NCBI RefSeq assembly: GCF_004337985.1
Contig: NW_021940918.1
Location: 2,584,169 to 2,648,168, forward strand
Length of the DNA stretch: 64,000 nt
Direction: 5' to 3'
Source: Pyricularia pennisetigena
Lineage: Eukaryota; Ascomycota; Sordariomycetes; Magnaporthales; Pyriculariaceae
In this document: positions 1 to 14,256 of the stretch, piece after piece
Numbering within the stretch: position 1 is the first letter of the stretch
Layout: each line of letters starts with the position of its first letter
Program-made: the position numbers and the translations under genes
Notes under the pieces: generated by a model
Told to the model about the DNA's origin: nothing
Database searches by the model: none
Seen by the model: the letters and a program-made list of their open reading frames with translations, nothing else

Positions 1-2562
1 AGATAATATTTTGGCCACATATAACGGGGTAACAAAAAAAACGTCCCTTTTTCCCCCGAAAGACTAAAGAACTCTTCGCCTCCTGCTTCCAGAACGAACA
101 ACGGGGCGGTCGGCGTTACAAGGATTGGCGTTTGCCAAGCGGAAAGGGGGCTTGGATGCACTGACCACTGGGCGCGCACCAACTGAGTACTACGTAAAGC
201 ACAGGAGTGAAGACAGTGACAAGGTTAAGCTTGCCAGTGATGTGGAGGCCACAGCCATCGCATTATAGGCTAGTTTGGCCTGGTCACCTCCATGTCAGGC
301 CTACGAAATACTCTGTTACATTCCCGTGGCCCAAACGTTGAGTGATGAGAAGGCAAACGCCATGTCAATTCTTGAATAGGTACACAGCCACTATTTGTTC
401 GATGCGACAAGATACTGCCAAAATTGTTATTTTGTGTAGATTCTATGTTATAATACTTCGGATAACATACATATATATGTGTATGTATATTAAGATCCAT
501 TTGCAATTGGGGTCGTACAACGTACTGAGTAAACAAATATACGAGCCGGGCTTCTCCTGAAGCAGATGACCTAGAAAGAAACCCCCGCCTCCTTGCCATT
601 CCATCTTAGCGTGCCGCATGTCTGCAAAGAACCATGCTCGAGTCGCCATCAGTTGCAGTTTGACCTCCCTGGTGCGTTGGCAGGGAGGTAAAATGGCAGG
701 AACACAACACTGTCTGATGTCAATTTTGATTCGTGCCGAGGTAGGTAGCCTGTATATGCAAGCATGCCACCGAAACTTGGGAAGTCCTGGACTCCATGCT
801 GCTATCGCACATACTACGAAGGATTCATTTGCATTGGACGGCCATTACGAAGCAGGCATGGTATACAGCTCATGACCTCATACACTCCTATGCCACTGAA
901 CGCCGCATTCCTGGGGTTAGACGCCACCTAGAACCAATATTATGCGCATCTGCGCGAATATATATACCCTTGTAAATCGGAACAGCGTCTAAAAGCCTTT
1001 TCCGATGCATCTGAGATATTAAATGCTTAGATTCGACGAGCTGTACAGTACAATGTACTCTATGAACCCAAGTTTTTTGTGGGATGGAGAGCACCTTGTT
1101 AAAGTTGCCTATTAATAAACTTGACGTATATAAATTTTACTGCACGTTGTGATGGCCGTTGTCATTGCAAAGAGTTCGGAAGAGAAGTCGGAGAAAATAT
1201 GTGCACGAGCCTGATTGAAAAGCCTAGTTGAAAATCGTCCGTCGGTTATATTTCAATCCACAACTGTATAGAGCAAGTTCTAGACCCAATTTCTTATCCT
1301 GGCCTGGCTATTGACAAGGGAAAAGTCGTGTATTTAGCCTTTGCGACTCTGACCAAGTTGGTTTAACAGGGTAATTCCAAAAGGAGCCCAGCCAACCTAC
1401 AAGATGTGGTCCTTGCGACACTCCAAGCGGTTATTTACGTGGCCATTTAGCCGACTGTCGCGAAAACCAACATGGGACGAATGTTCACTGTACATGATAA
1501 GAAATAAGTAATGCTTCCAGACCACAATTGACTGACCGACGACCATTGGAGACGGTACACCTGCAGGTTAATTCACCTTGCGACGATTCAGTAGGAGGAG
1601 GATCAGACCGAAACGGAGTAGTGGCAGGGAGATACGCAAGCCCCAGCCATGTTTGAAACAAGCCGTTGAAACGTAGAACCCTGCTAAAGCCTCTGTTTCT
1701 ACCCATCAGGTGATTAGACGTTTCAATTCGTTGACATTAACTCATATATCTGCATCACGTGAATTACCATCCATTGCATGGAGTTCCCGGCCCGGTCCAC
1801 CCATCGTCAAAACCTTTTGTCAAGCCATTTTCCGAAGGTGGGCGACGGTACACCAGCGCGTGCGTGGCGAGGCGCATTTAGACATGCGATGACAGCGGTT
1901 TCAGTCAGTGCGAGCAGGCAGGCAGTGCAGCAATCAAACAGCAAGTAAATTTCTCACCTTGGAAACTCCGACAGATCTAGGCCTTGCGTCTGATAGTTTG
2001 GTCTAAACCCAATTCATTAGACAACCAAGTCTGAGGTAAGTGAATTCCTGAAATCGTGAACATTGCCGCTTTTGCCGTTTTGCAGCAGCAAGCAGGGACG
2101 CTGCACCGACTCAGCAATGGGTAATACCTACTGTGACCCAGACAAGTCAAGTACCTCATTACGCTATTTACTACTGTTTGGTACTTGTACTTTCAGATAA
2201 CAGCAGTCACCAAAACGTCCCCATGGTAGTAAATATACTGTCCTGAGATAATCACAACACCAGATTGATCCCAAATCCAACATTTAGACTGACCGTCTCA
2301 TGGAAAGCCCTGAGATCGGACGGTGACATAGTCGCGTTTTTTTTTTTTTTTCCTTTTTTTTTTTTTTACTCGCAAAAACTCCCGCAATGACATTTCCTTG
2401 CCCGTCACAGGATCCCAAGAAAAACAGCAATGCCTGCTCTCGAAAGAACAAATTCATGTACAGACATTGATTTCACGCTGAGACGCCAGTTCAAAAAATC
2501 CCACTTTAGGTATGCACGCATGCATCCACGTGGCTGATTTGATCTCGACTTTCAGCGTCTGA
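1..2562. other. Gene-poor left edge, no gene recognised
   Basis: Only short open frames (up to about 110 codons) occur on either strand. None resembles a known family, and none could be linked to another by credible introns. The stretch is moderately AT-rich and holds an interrupted T tract near 2337-2367. I saw no terminal repeats or transposase-like segment and no tRNA. It could include the missing 5' part of the RecQ-like gene that follows, but I could not identify an exon carrying it. Confidence 0.5.
2337..2367. repeat. Interrupted poly-T tract
   Basis: Two T runs (15 and 14 bases) are separated by CC. The tract lies about 200 bases before the first recognisable codons of the RecQ-like helicase. 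Simple sequence of no known function. Confidence 0.9.
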
Positions 2563-4180
2563 CCTTTTCAATCGCCTCAAAGAAAACATCAGAAGGAAAT
2601 AATATTGGCTGCCCTTGACAGACACGATGTATATGTACAAGCGGCCACATCCTTCGGGAAGAGCCTATGCTTCCAACTTCCAGCTGTGATTGACCAAGGC
2701 AGTACGCTAAACACTTGAGTAGTGGATATATCCCAAACGTAGTAGATCCAACAGTGGCTGACTTGTGCGAAAACCTAACGTAGTCACGATCGTTATCTCG
2801 CCACTTCTCAGCCTCATGGTAGGAAACATACACTCGCACCTATGGAACAATCCGGGGCTTGAGATTGACAAGGAGACAGATGAACCAAGTCAAGGCCCTG
2901 CGTGATTCTGGCGTGGATGCGCGGACTCTCAACAGCAACACACCACAAGACGAGAAGGAGCACATCTACCTGGATCTTGCCTCAGGTCATCCTCGGACAC
3001 GGCTTTTGTATGTGACGCCAGAACTCTGCTCGGGAGACTTCTTCCGTAAGCGGCTTCAACTAGTTCATGAGCAAAAGGAGTTGGCACGCATCGTCGTTGA
3101 TGAGGCCCATTGTATTTCGGAATGTAAGCATCCTGGTCGACAACATACACTTGAGCTCGCCGCTGATGTGCCATTCTATTTTCTGAAGGGGGCCACGACT
3201 TTCGGAAAGACTACAAACGATTATCATGGTTCCGGGACGCCTTTCCTGATGTCCCAGTTATGTGCCTCACTGCAACTGCCAACGAACAAGTCCGCAGGGA
3301 TGTTCTCGCCACGCTTGGTCTCGTCAAGGCTGGCAACCCGAGCCCGGTCAGGTTGAAGCAGTTCACAACGACGGCCCACAGACCCAACCTCCACCTCGAG
3401 GTGCGCTTTACCAGCGACGAGGCGAACGACAGGTACTCGGACTTTGTGCAGTGGATTCAAGACGTCTACGAGCGCAGGCGGGAAGACGAACGCAGGTCGG
3501 AGCTGGAGGGCAGCAACGAACGCGTCGAGGCGGTTTCGGGAATCATCTACACCATCAGTCGAAGTGAGTGCGAGTCCCTCGCGGCCTCGCTGAGGGAGGA
3601 TGGGATTGGCGCCCAGCCATTCCATGCCAAGCTTTCCAAGCAAACCAAAGAGAGCACACTGGCCAAGTGGATTTCAAATGATCCCGGTTACGATGTCATC
3701 GTGGCGACTACTGCCTTCGGAATGGGCATCGACAAGGACAACGTCCGGTTCGTCGTGCATTGGCGCTTGCCCAAGTCCTTCGAAGGCTATTATCAAGAGG
3801 CAGGACGTGCGGGACGGGACGGCAGAGCGTCATACTGTTTCCTCTACTACAGTCGAGAGGATCGGGATCGCACGTACAGCATGGTCACCCGGGATTCCAA
3901 TCAAAGTAGAAACGGCGACATCGGCGGTAATTGTGGTGCCCGCCTCGAGAGTCTAAACAGGCTGGTTGCTTACTGCGAGGATACCAGCGGCTGCCGACAT
4001 GCGGCATTATGTCGATATTTTGGTGAAACAATCGAACCGTCGTGTGACTTTGCCTGTGATTGGCATAGGGATCCGCAAGTACTGAAGGATAGGAAGAGAC
4101 GGGGACTTGCAACTGAGGAGTACATAAGTACCCAGCGCCAGGAGGGGAGATATGATGACTTTGGAAACGATTATGACTAG
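2563..4180 (+). CDS. RecQ-like ATP-dependent DNA helicase, 5' end not found
   Basis: Probable 3'-5' DNA helicase of the RecQ family, acting in nuclear recombination and repair. Visible exons are 2563..2701, 2784..2818, 2880..3123 and 3189..4180, all in phase, giving about 469 residues. Motifs run in the right order: the Walker A loop TSFGKS, motif Ia (TIVISPLLSLM), the DEAH box (VVDEAHCISE), W-GHDFRKDYKRL, LTATA, VATTAFGMGIDK, and the motif VI region YYQEAGRAGRDG. A RecQ-Ct zinc-binding remnant (CEDTSGCRHAALCRYFGE) follows; its usual last cysteine pair appears as C-D-W-H. The frame is closed upstream by a TGA at 2560 and there is no ATG before Walker A, so a first exon is missing, unrecognised or lost. 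The HRDC domain of long RecQ proteins is absent. The gene ends 73 bases from the convergent cce1 stop. Family is certain; whether it is a functional gene or a 5'-truncated copy is open. Confidence 0.8.
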
Positions 4181-4253
4181 ATGTTTGGCAGGCCTAACGC
4201 CCAAAAGACAAAAATATACCCACCTGTTTCCAACACAAGTTGGATAATTATTG

Positions 4254-5237
4254 CTATTTGTGCCCGACTAGGCCAGCTAGTTTCTCTGCTATCCCCTCTT
4301 GCGCCAGTATATGCCTCGTTTGCTGCCAACTCGCCCATGCCGCTCCTTGAATGATGCAGTCTGTGAGGTCGTCAAGCTTTTTGAAATGTTCCTCACCATT
4401 GCCCTCGGTGGCTTTCGATTTGACTCTCCGAGCCCCCTTCACTGGCTTCCAGTGCTCAAGAAAAGAGGCCGCTAATTTCTTCACCTGCGGGCTACCCAGC
4501 TCTAATAAGTCCGCACCCCTTGTTGAGATCCATTCGCCCAATAGATCGATTTTCATTTTCTTTAGCTGCTTAGAAGGCACCCTTCCAGTCTCGTCAAAGA
4601 AGAAGGGCGCCGCTTTGGTAGGATCTACAGCCGTCACCTCACCCTTCCACAGCTCCAAGGATCGCATCGCGGTCAGGATGGCGTGCAGCATGGCTTCGAG
4701 CGCATTCACACGTAGAGTCCACTCCTGCACCGCCGCAGCCCCGGCAGAACGATATCTCTGCTGCTCTATGAGGATATGAGTGGGATTCAGGGGAAGCAAA
4801 TGACGGTTTACGAGGTCCACTGCGATGGGGCTTAGGGCTTGGTTGTTCTTGATGTCCACGCTCCCCTCGGCCAGATCGAGGACTTTCCAGTCGTGCAGCG
4901 TGAGCATCGGAGGTTTCCTGGCCTCTGTTGCCTCGCCACTGTTGCGTAACGAGGTGACGACGGAGCCTTTGGGCTTCAGACCGTGCCCTTGACGGGAGTT
5001 TGCGACCGGCGTAAATAGGCAGAAGGCAAAGTTCCGCAGGCCCATGTCAATGCTCAGTATGCGATCATTGGCGGACAAGGCGCGGGGGCTGGCGAGACTG
5101 GTGACGATGCGGTCAGTCAAGACTCGCTTGGTGCCATTGCTCGACACTCCGCATGCCCGGGCTACTGTTTGTAGCTGGCCAACAGTTGGCGACTTGGACA
5201 GAGTCTTCAACCAGGTCAGACTGGGCGGAAGCGACAT
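4254..5237 (-). CDS. CCE1: Mitochondrial Holliday-junction resolvase (Cce1/Ydc2 family)
   Basis: Cruciform-cutting endonuclease that resolves four-way junctions in mitochondrial DNA. The single 327-residue frame begins with a SAP-like helical region (about residues 10-45), which in this family helps bind DNA. An RNase H-like catalytic domain follows. The expected acidic residues are visible: Asp64 in ILSIDMGLRNFAF, Glu158 in HILIEQQRYRS, and Asp289/Asp293 in KKLDDLTDC. This matches the arrangement known for yeast Cce1 and fission-yeast Ydc2, and the length fits the family. No intron is needed. No strong mitochondrial presequence is obvious, as the protein begins MSLPPSLTWLK. It is convergent with the RecQ-like helicase, so the two transcripts probably share or overlap their 3' ends. 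Confidence 0.9.
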   Translation of the reverse strand: MSLPPSLTWLKTLSKSPTVGQLQTVARACGVSSNGTKRVLTDRIVTSLASPRALSANDRILSIDMGLRNFAFCLFTPVANSRQGHGLKPKGSVVTSLRNSGEATEARKPPMLTLHDWKVLDLAEGSVDIKNNQALSPIAVDLVNRHLLPLNPTHILIEQQRYRSAGAAAVQEWTLRVNALEAMLHAILTAMRSLELWKGEVTAVDPTKAAPFFFDETGRVPSKQLKKMKIDLLGEWISTRGADLLELGSPQVKKLAASFLEHWKPVKGARRVKSKATEGNGEEHFKKLDDLTDCIIQGAAWASWQQTRHILAQEGIAEKLAGLVGHK

Positions 5238-8112
<2,875 letters not shown>

Positions 8113-9526
8113 GCCATAGAAGGGTTTCCGCTTGGTCACGAGTAACTTGTGTCACGTGGCAGATAGAGTATATATTTACACTTTTTTTTCTCGAGAATTG
8201 ATATGTCAGCCGTGCCATAATTAGTTTCTTGACCTCAACAAAGGAGGTAAACTCAAGTTCTCTCACCGATACCACCACTGGAGCGAGGCGCGATTTACCC
8301 ACATTCCGGAAGGAAGCATAGAGAAAGCAAGAAACAAAAGAAGAAACGAAAGAAGAAAAAAGGGTTTACGACATCCTTGTAAACCAGGAATGAGGCAACC
8401 CAAGTCATTACATAGTGCTGATCCTACCGGGGCAAGTCCAAACCTTGGACCGATCAGAAGCCCCGCGAAAGTGTTTGAGCTGCAGCTTGCTTGTTGGAGG
8501 GCGCCAGAGACGGCCCTGTCTTTGTTGACTCAATCAAGTATAATGTGCTTGGGGTTTTGGAGACCCCTCTTTGGATATAGGCGAGGTTGAGCTCGTGGCG
8601 ATTACTTCAAGACATGATGCTTGAGGGATTTCTTGGAGGTCCTCTGTAGGATCTCGATACTTTGAAGACTCTGTGGAGATTTGGGTACAATATGAGATGC
8701 TAGGTGAAGACACACAACTTATTGTCCTTAATAGTATAATTGGCTGTCAGGGCACGGCCTTTTGCTTGTGTTTGTAGCGGACGAATCCCGAGGTATCCAA
8801 GCACCCGAATCTAAAGCAGAACTCGACATTCACATATGATTTCGCATCGTAATCCTGAATTGCTGGTCATTACTCGATGGCGCCCACACGTGGTATTGAT
8901 ATGGCTGGAAAAGCTTGATTTGGAGTTGGGACGTCAGACTATCAGACGGGTTGGAGACGCCATGCTATTTGCAGCGGTAGATCGTCGATATCCCCTCCTT
9001 CGTGAAGACCAAAGCATGGAGTTCGATCCTGGTAGTCCTATTCTCACTTTTTAGCAAAGTACGTCGCAGTTCGCATCTCCGCGCCACGAAACCAACTCTG
9101 AAAGCATCCGGGTCGAATCTTTGCTGGCGGTAGCCGTATGTGCCCCCGTATGAGGAATACGGAGTAGAAAAGAAGAGGGGTATACAACACAGTTCAGCAA
9201 CACATGCTAGTTTGGGAGGCGGATTTTTGGTTGTCTGAAGGTTCGTAGATGCAAACCATGTGGTCATGCTCGGCAGGGTGTGACATGGGTGCTTTGCATC
9301 CCGGGCCGAGAGCTGAACTGTTCAAATAACTGAGGTATTCATGAAAGTCGTCATTTTTCCGCTAATCAGCTATATATTAGTACCCTAAATACCTGCTGTG
9401 CCCGACGGTGCGGGTATCCTTATTATCTGAGGCGATAAGACGTCGCCACTGGCAGCAGCATGGGATGATGCCGTTTATAACTTACCTCTACTAACAGAAC
9501 AACGAGCTGAGACCTGGCCAATAAAA
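8113..9526. other. Intergenic region downstream of glr1
   Basis: 1.4 kb without a recognisable gene. The frames at 8836-9054 (+) and 8965-9267 (-) are short, overlap one another and resemble nothing known. A purine-rich run (GAAAGAAAG-type) lies near 8318-8362, probably in the glr1 3' flank. It presumably also contains the promoter of the PTH11-like gene. Confidence 0.45.
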
Positions 9527-11442
9527 ATGCCGAGCCATGAAGAAGATGATAGCAAGGTGCCATTGGTCCAAGGGATCAATATTTTTCTCTCAATTGTAAC
9601 TACGCTGGCAGTGGGAGGTCGGGTTTGGTTGAATCTGATCACCTTGAGAACTTTCAGACTGGACGACGGTGAGTAACTCAGGTATCACTGACAGGTGAAG
9701 GCTCATTGACAGGATCGCCGTATAAAGGGCTAACAACTTTGGGAGCATGACTAGCATTCGTGTTGGCGTCATTTGTCAGTAACCGTTTGATAGTATACTA
9801 TGCTCCGGGTATATAAACTGACTATATGCTGCTACATTGCAGCTAAGCATGGCCCTTATGGTGATCTTCGTGTCACTGAGTGAGTAGCAATGCTTCAACA
9901 CACTTCCCTGGCTGACCCCATGAGTGCTTTGTTTTCTTGGCGAACTTGACTGACGGCGGTATTGAATCAACAGTGAGTACTGTAGGATTTGGTATCCATT
10001 TCGGGAGAGTCAATCCTGATACTTTGGATAGATACCTTATGGTTAGTAGAGCTTGCGAAGCCGATTTGTTGTGCTGCTTGTTTTGTCGAATTGAATCAAA
10101 TACATCGATCGTTTTGGCTGTGGAGAGGCTCACCTGCTACTCATAATCAGTTCGCATATCCAACCCTCGACACTTACATCTGGAGCTTCGTCTTTTCCAA
10201 GATGGCGTTTGCGGTTTACTTCATGCGCATCTTCCCCCAAAGGATTCATAAGCGGGTGAATATGGGGCTGTTGGTGTTTCTTCTCATGCAAGGGATCACC
10301 GAGACTGTCGTGTGCCAGGTGATGTGTGTCCCAAGGGCCAAGATGTTCTTGCCCGACTCACCTGGCAACTGCCTGGATACCATAAAATTTTACTATGCTT
10401 CGGTGAGCAATCCGACAAATCACTGCCAGATACCAGGCAAAGTCTTGGCTAAGAAGTTGACTGCCAGTTTACCCTAAAATTCGGCAGTGACATCGTCTTA
10501 TTTGTACAGCCGATACCAACGCTGTACAGAATCCGCATGGCTTGGCCAAAGAAAATGGGCATCCTTTTGTTGCTGTCTCTGGGCCTTGGGTTAGTATGCT
10601 TTTCCGGAGCGGCAATATGCGTAATTGTCTAACTAGGCACTGACGAATTTGCTTGTCAGAGTTTGTGTGCCCTCCATCATTCGCGTGCAATTTATTTCGA
10701 GTACCCGATCATCAGACCCAACATGTAAGACATGTCCGTTTGTCAACTTCAAGAAAAAGGGAAGAAGAAAACAAAAAGATTCGAACTTATTCTTGCCACA
10801 GATGACCTTGTGGATGCAATGCTTTGGTCCGAAGTCGAAATTTCGGTTCTCATCATTTGCGTCTGCGTTCCGGAAATACACATAATCGTGCAGAGGGCTT
10901 GGCCTATCGCATTCATGCGAAGTACAACGCCGAGGCCCGCAGCAGGTGGTGATGAGAGGGATGAAGGGCGCAGTGGAGATCTAGGCGGTCTGCGGCGCAG
11001 AGATTCCAAAAGGACCAAGATCAAGACTGGTCAAGGATCTTGGTATGGTTCTCGTTCAGGTGCATCCTTGGGCACTTGGAGGAGAAGCAGATTCGGCGTG
11101 ATCAGTTACGTGTCTGCTGGTGGACAGTCAAGACATCGACTCAACAGGGACGAGGCGGAACAAGCAAGCGTGCAATCGCTGGCAGATGAAGAGCCCACTC
11201 CTCAATCGGAAAGCCCAAACCATTGCGGTATTCTCGTTACACGCGAGATTGAGGTCGGCATCGAGACGGATGAGGATCACGTGTCAGGGACAGACGTTAG
11301 TGACGCAGAGAGGGTTGCGCCTGAGGACGAAGGGAATTTGACAGACTCTGGCAATGTTGACCAAGATACCAGGTCGACTGACACAACCAACAATGCAAGC
11401 GCAAGTGACGGAGATCAGCCTGCACTCGAAACAAACGAATGA
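9527..11442 (+). CDS. PTH11-like integral membrane protein (fungal rhodopsin/SAT4 fold)
   Basis: Member of the large Pezizomycotina family of seven-helix PTH11-like receptors, here without a CFEM domain. I reconstruct eight exons: 9527..9668, 9755..9774, 9843..9879, 9974..10041, 10151..10402, 10468..10589, 10660..10724 and 10802..11442. All are in phase, giving 448 residues. Family landmarks appear in order: helix 1 ending in LRTFRLDD; helix 2; a GFGIHFGRVNPDTLDRYLM loop; helix 3 (FSKMAFAVYFMRIFP); a cysteine-bearing loop (CVPRAKMF...GNCLD); FGSDIVLFVQPIPTLYRI; VCVPSIIRVQFI; DPTYD; and LWSEVEISVLIICVCVPEI, typical of the last helix. A hydrophilic acidic tail of about 180 residues would lie in the cytoplasm. 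The first 20-nt exon and its weak GTCAGT donor are the least certain parts. Ligand and partner cannot be told from sequence. Confidence 0.8.
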
Positions 11443-11988
11443 CGGGTTTGGCAGAAAATCACGGTATCACATAGAAATTTGATTCTTCATACTTGGTTAG
11501 TCGCAGTGGCATATTAACTGAGTGACAATGTTGTACATCAACGACAGCGTGGTTGACTTCAAAATGATGGGTAAAAGATAGTCGGCGATGCAGGGTGGGT
11601 ATATATTATATACACAGTGTATCTATTGCCATAATACTGTGGGGGTTTTTCCCCCTTCGTTGGCTGGATAAGAATCACGCATCCCTGCTAATCAGAACCA
11701 AGGCCATCACCACTTCTGTTTGAAGTAGTTTGATACCAAAATCCCAAGCCACACACATCGGATATCTAATGCTTCTTTCTCCGGTTGCACTTACTTTGAA
11801 GCCTGGGGCTAGCTGAGCTGTTGCACCACAAAGTCGCCTTGCTGGCGAGCCCAGCTGGCCAGTGAAGCCCTCAGTCGCAACTGCCCGCTCACCTCCAAAA
11901 CCGCCGACATCCGATCCACATTCCCCCTCTTCGTCGATCGGACTGGCACCGGATTATATAGACGGCAACATACAAGACCGCTGACGCC
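11443..11988. other. Intergenic region upstream of sec6
   Basis: About 550 bases with no gene seen. A pyrimidine-rich region before 11989 and the word GGATTATATAGACGG at about 11952-11966 are plausible parts of the sec6 promoter; this is weak evidence. Confidence 0.4.
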
Positions 11989-14256
11989 ATGGACGCGCCC
12001 CAAGTCAAGCTGTCAGAGTTGCTTCGTCACCCTGACGACCTCGATAAGATTCTCAGTCTCAAGCAGGAGTTCACACGCAAGAAAGATGCCGTCGACAGTC
12101 AGCTGCGATCCGGCCTGCGCGAGCAGCTCGAAACGACGCAGGGCGGGATGAACGGTCTCTCTGAAGGCCAGAAAACGGTGCAACAAATCAAGGATGAGAT
12201 GGTCAAGATTGACAAGCTGTGCTCCGAGAGCCAGAACATGATCAAGGACTTTGCCACCATCAATCTGGTATCGCAGGCCCATCGCAATTTCGGCGCTGTC
12301 GAGGCCATGCGCAACAATCTCGAGACATTTAACGAACGTCTTAATGCCGTCGAGCTCATGCTCAAGGAGGACGAAGAGGACCAGCAGGGGATGCCAAGGC
12401 TGCTTTCCATTCACTACGAACTCACCCAGCTACGCAACATCCGAGACGACGCCATCGAGCAAATATCGCGCGCTGACGACCCAAGTCTGCAGTCGACACT
12501 CGAGGACTATTTCGAGCGTCTGGACAGCACCATCGATTGGTTTGATGAGCATGTCGGCATGGTCTCGATGAACCTCATCCAGCTTGTCCAGTCTGAGAAT
12601 AACAGCCTGGTCGTGCGCTTCGCCCTAATCATAGAAGCAGAGGAGAAGAGTGATCAGCGAGTGCTGGCACTCCAAGACGCATTGAAGGATCACAAGGAGA
12701 TGGCTGCGCGTTTTCAAAGCATTACGGATGGCGCCAAGACGGTCCGCGGTTACAAGGACAAGTTTTTGCAAGCCATCCGTGCCTATGCCAACGAACAATT
12801 CAAAATGAGCCGCGAGGAGGTTCTCGATGACCCATCAACATTGGATAAGACCTTGCGTTGGTTTTTCAACGACCTCAAAGCAGTCCAGATGGGCATGGTT
12901 CCCTTGATGCCTAAAAAGTGGAAGATATTCAAAACATATGGCACCATATACCACGAGCTTATGCACGATTTTCTGATAGGTTTAGTCGATGATCCAGAGA
13001 GCAGCTCAAGTACCACTCTTGAAATCGTCGGCTGGCCTGAAAAATACTACAAGCGAATGAACAAGCTCGGCTTCAAGCAAGATGAGCTGAGTCCTCACGT
13101 GCTTGATAACCGTGAAGCTGAGCTGGTTCGTGACTTCAGGCAGCTAATTATCAAGTTTCTGGACGAATGGATCGAACGCATATTCACCCAGGAACGCAAA
13201 GAGTTTTCGGAGCGGGCATCAGCCGAGAACGGAAACCTGGATGCAGATGAGTTTGGATACTTCCGCACCAAGACTCTTATCGACATGTGGAAGATGATGC
13301 GAGAGCAGCTTGATGCGGCCGCCAACTCGAAACGTGCGGATGTTGCTGAGGGCGTTGTCGATGCCATGTTCCTCCGTCTGCGCGCTCGTCAACAGTCGTG
13401 GCAAAAGATGCTCGAGGAGGAGGCTCAAGTGTATGAGTCCGGCAAGCAGCCTGAGCTGGAGGGTTTCCAGGCTTTGCAGGATTGGCTAGTGGCTACAGCG
13501 AACGACCAAATTGCATGCATTGACGACAACGAGGACGAAGGTCGCATGGGTTATCTGACCAGCTTCCGGCAGAAGTTCGAACCCATCGTCTCACAGCCGT
13601 ACATGGAGCGCGCCGACACCGAGATTGAGGCCTTGCGTGATGGCTACGTGGACTTTAGCACATGGTGCTTGACCAAGTTCATCCATATGATTTTTGTTAT
13701 CGACTTCAAGCCCGTCCTTGCCGACTTCTTCACACCGAAATGGTACACATCAACAGCCATGCGGCAGATGATTGTCACATTCGAGGAATACGTAGGCGAC
13801 TATCGCCAGGTGCTGCACCACTCCCTAGTAGACATCTTCATCGAGCTGTTTGCAGACGAGCTCCTCGCACGCTACCTGGGCTGCGTACGGAACAAAGGCG
13901 CAAAGTTCAAGCGGTCTGATCAGTTCCAGGAGAAGATTTTTAACGACGTGCAGACTGTTTTTGAATTCTTTGACGAGATTTCGATGCAGAACGGGTCCGA
14001 CATTGGCCTGCAGCTGAAAGAAAGTTGGAAAGTCATACAACTTTTTGAGGGCCTGCTCAGCAGCCCCAAGGAGCAAGTTCCCGATATCTTTGAGCGCTTC
14101 AAGACGCAGTATTGGGATCTGCAGATCACCTGGGTCGAGGCAGTCCTCAGATCTCGTGACGACTTTGAGCGCGCTACCCTCAATGCCGTGAAGGCTCGTG
14201 CTGCGCAAATCTACGTCGAAAGGGGCCCCGAGACTATTATGAGTAGAGTAAAGTGA
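11989..14256 (+). CDS. SEC6: Exocyst complex component Sec6
   Basis: Subunit of the octameric exocyst, which tethers secretory vesicles to sites of polarised growth such as the hyphal tip. The intronless frame encodes 755 residues, the usual length for fungal Sec6. The N-terminal third is predicted helical and coiled-coil rich (for example LREQLETTQGGMNGLSEGQK and the following heptads). The remainder matches the Sec6 helical-bundle domain, with family-like segments such as TLRWFFNDLKAV, WPEKYYKRMNKLG, FRTKTLIDMWKMM and YVDFSTWCLTKFIHMIF. The protein is acidic, lacks a signal peptide or membrane helix and would be cytosolic or membrane-associated. The ATG at 11989 opens a continuous alignment-like start and has no competing upstream in-frame ATG. 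It lies downstream of the PTH11-like gene on the same strand with its own intergenic promoter. Confidence 0.93.
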   Translation: MDAPQVKLSELLRHPDDLDKILSLKQEFTRKKDAVDSQLRSGLREQLETTQGGMNGLSEGQKTVQQIKDEMVKIDKLCSESQNMIKDFATINLVSQAHRNFGAVEAMRNNLETFNERLNAVELMLKEDEEDQQGMPRLLSIHYELTQLRNIRDDAIEQISRADDPSLQSTLEDYFERLDSTIDWFDEHVGMVSMNLIQLVQSENNSLVVRFALIIEAEEKSDQRVLALQDALKDHKEMAARFQSITDGAKTVRGYKDKFLQAIRAYANEQFKMSREEVLDDPSTLDKTLRWFFNDLKAVQMGMVPLMPKKWKIFKTYGTIYHELMHDFLIGLVDDPESSSSTTLEIVGWPEKYYKRMNKLGFKQDELSPHVLDNREAELVRDFRQLIIKFLDEWIERIFTQERKEFSERASAENGNLDADEFGYFRTKTLIDMWKMMREQLDAAANSKRADVAEGVVDAMFLRLRARQQSWQKMLEEEAQVYESGKQPELEGFQALQDWLVATANDQIACIDDNEDEGRMGYLTSFRQKFEPIVSQPYMERADTEIEALRDGYVDFSTWCLTKFIHMIFVIDFKPVLADFFTPKWYTSTAMRQMIVTFEEYVGDYRQVLHHSLVDIFIELFADELLARYLGCVRNKGAKFKRSDQFQEKIFNDVQTVFEFFDEISMQNGSDIGLQLKESWKVIQLFEGLLSSPKEQVPDIFERFKTQYWDLQITWVEAVLRSRDDFERATLNAVKARAAQIYVERGPETIMSRVK

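Noticed and set aside
9014..9045. GAGTTCGATCCTGG resembling a tRNA T arm
   Set aside because: No cloverleaf could be formed with the preceding 60 bases on either strand.
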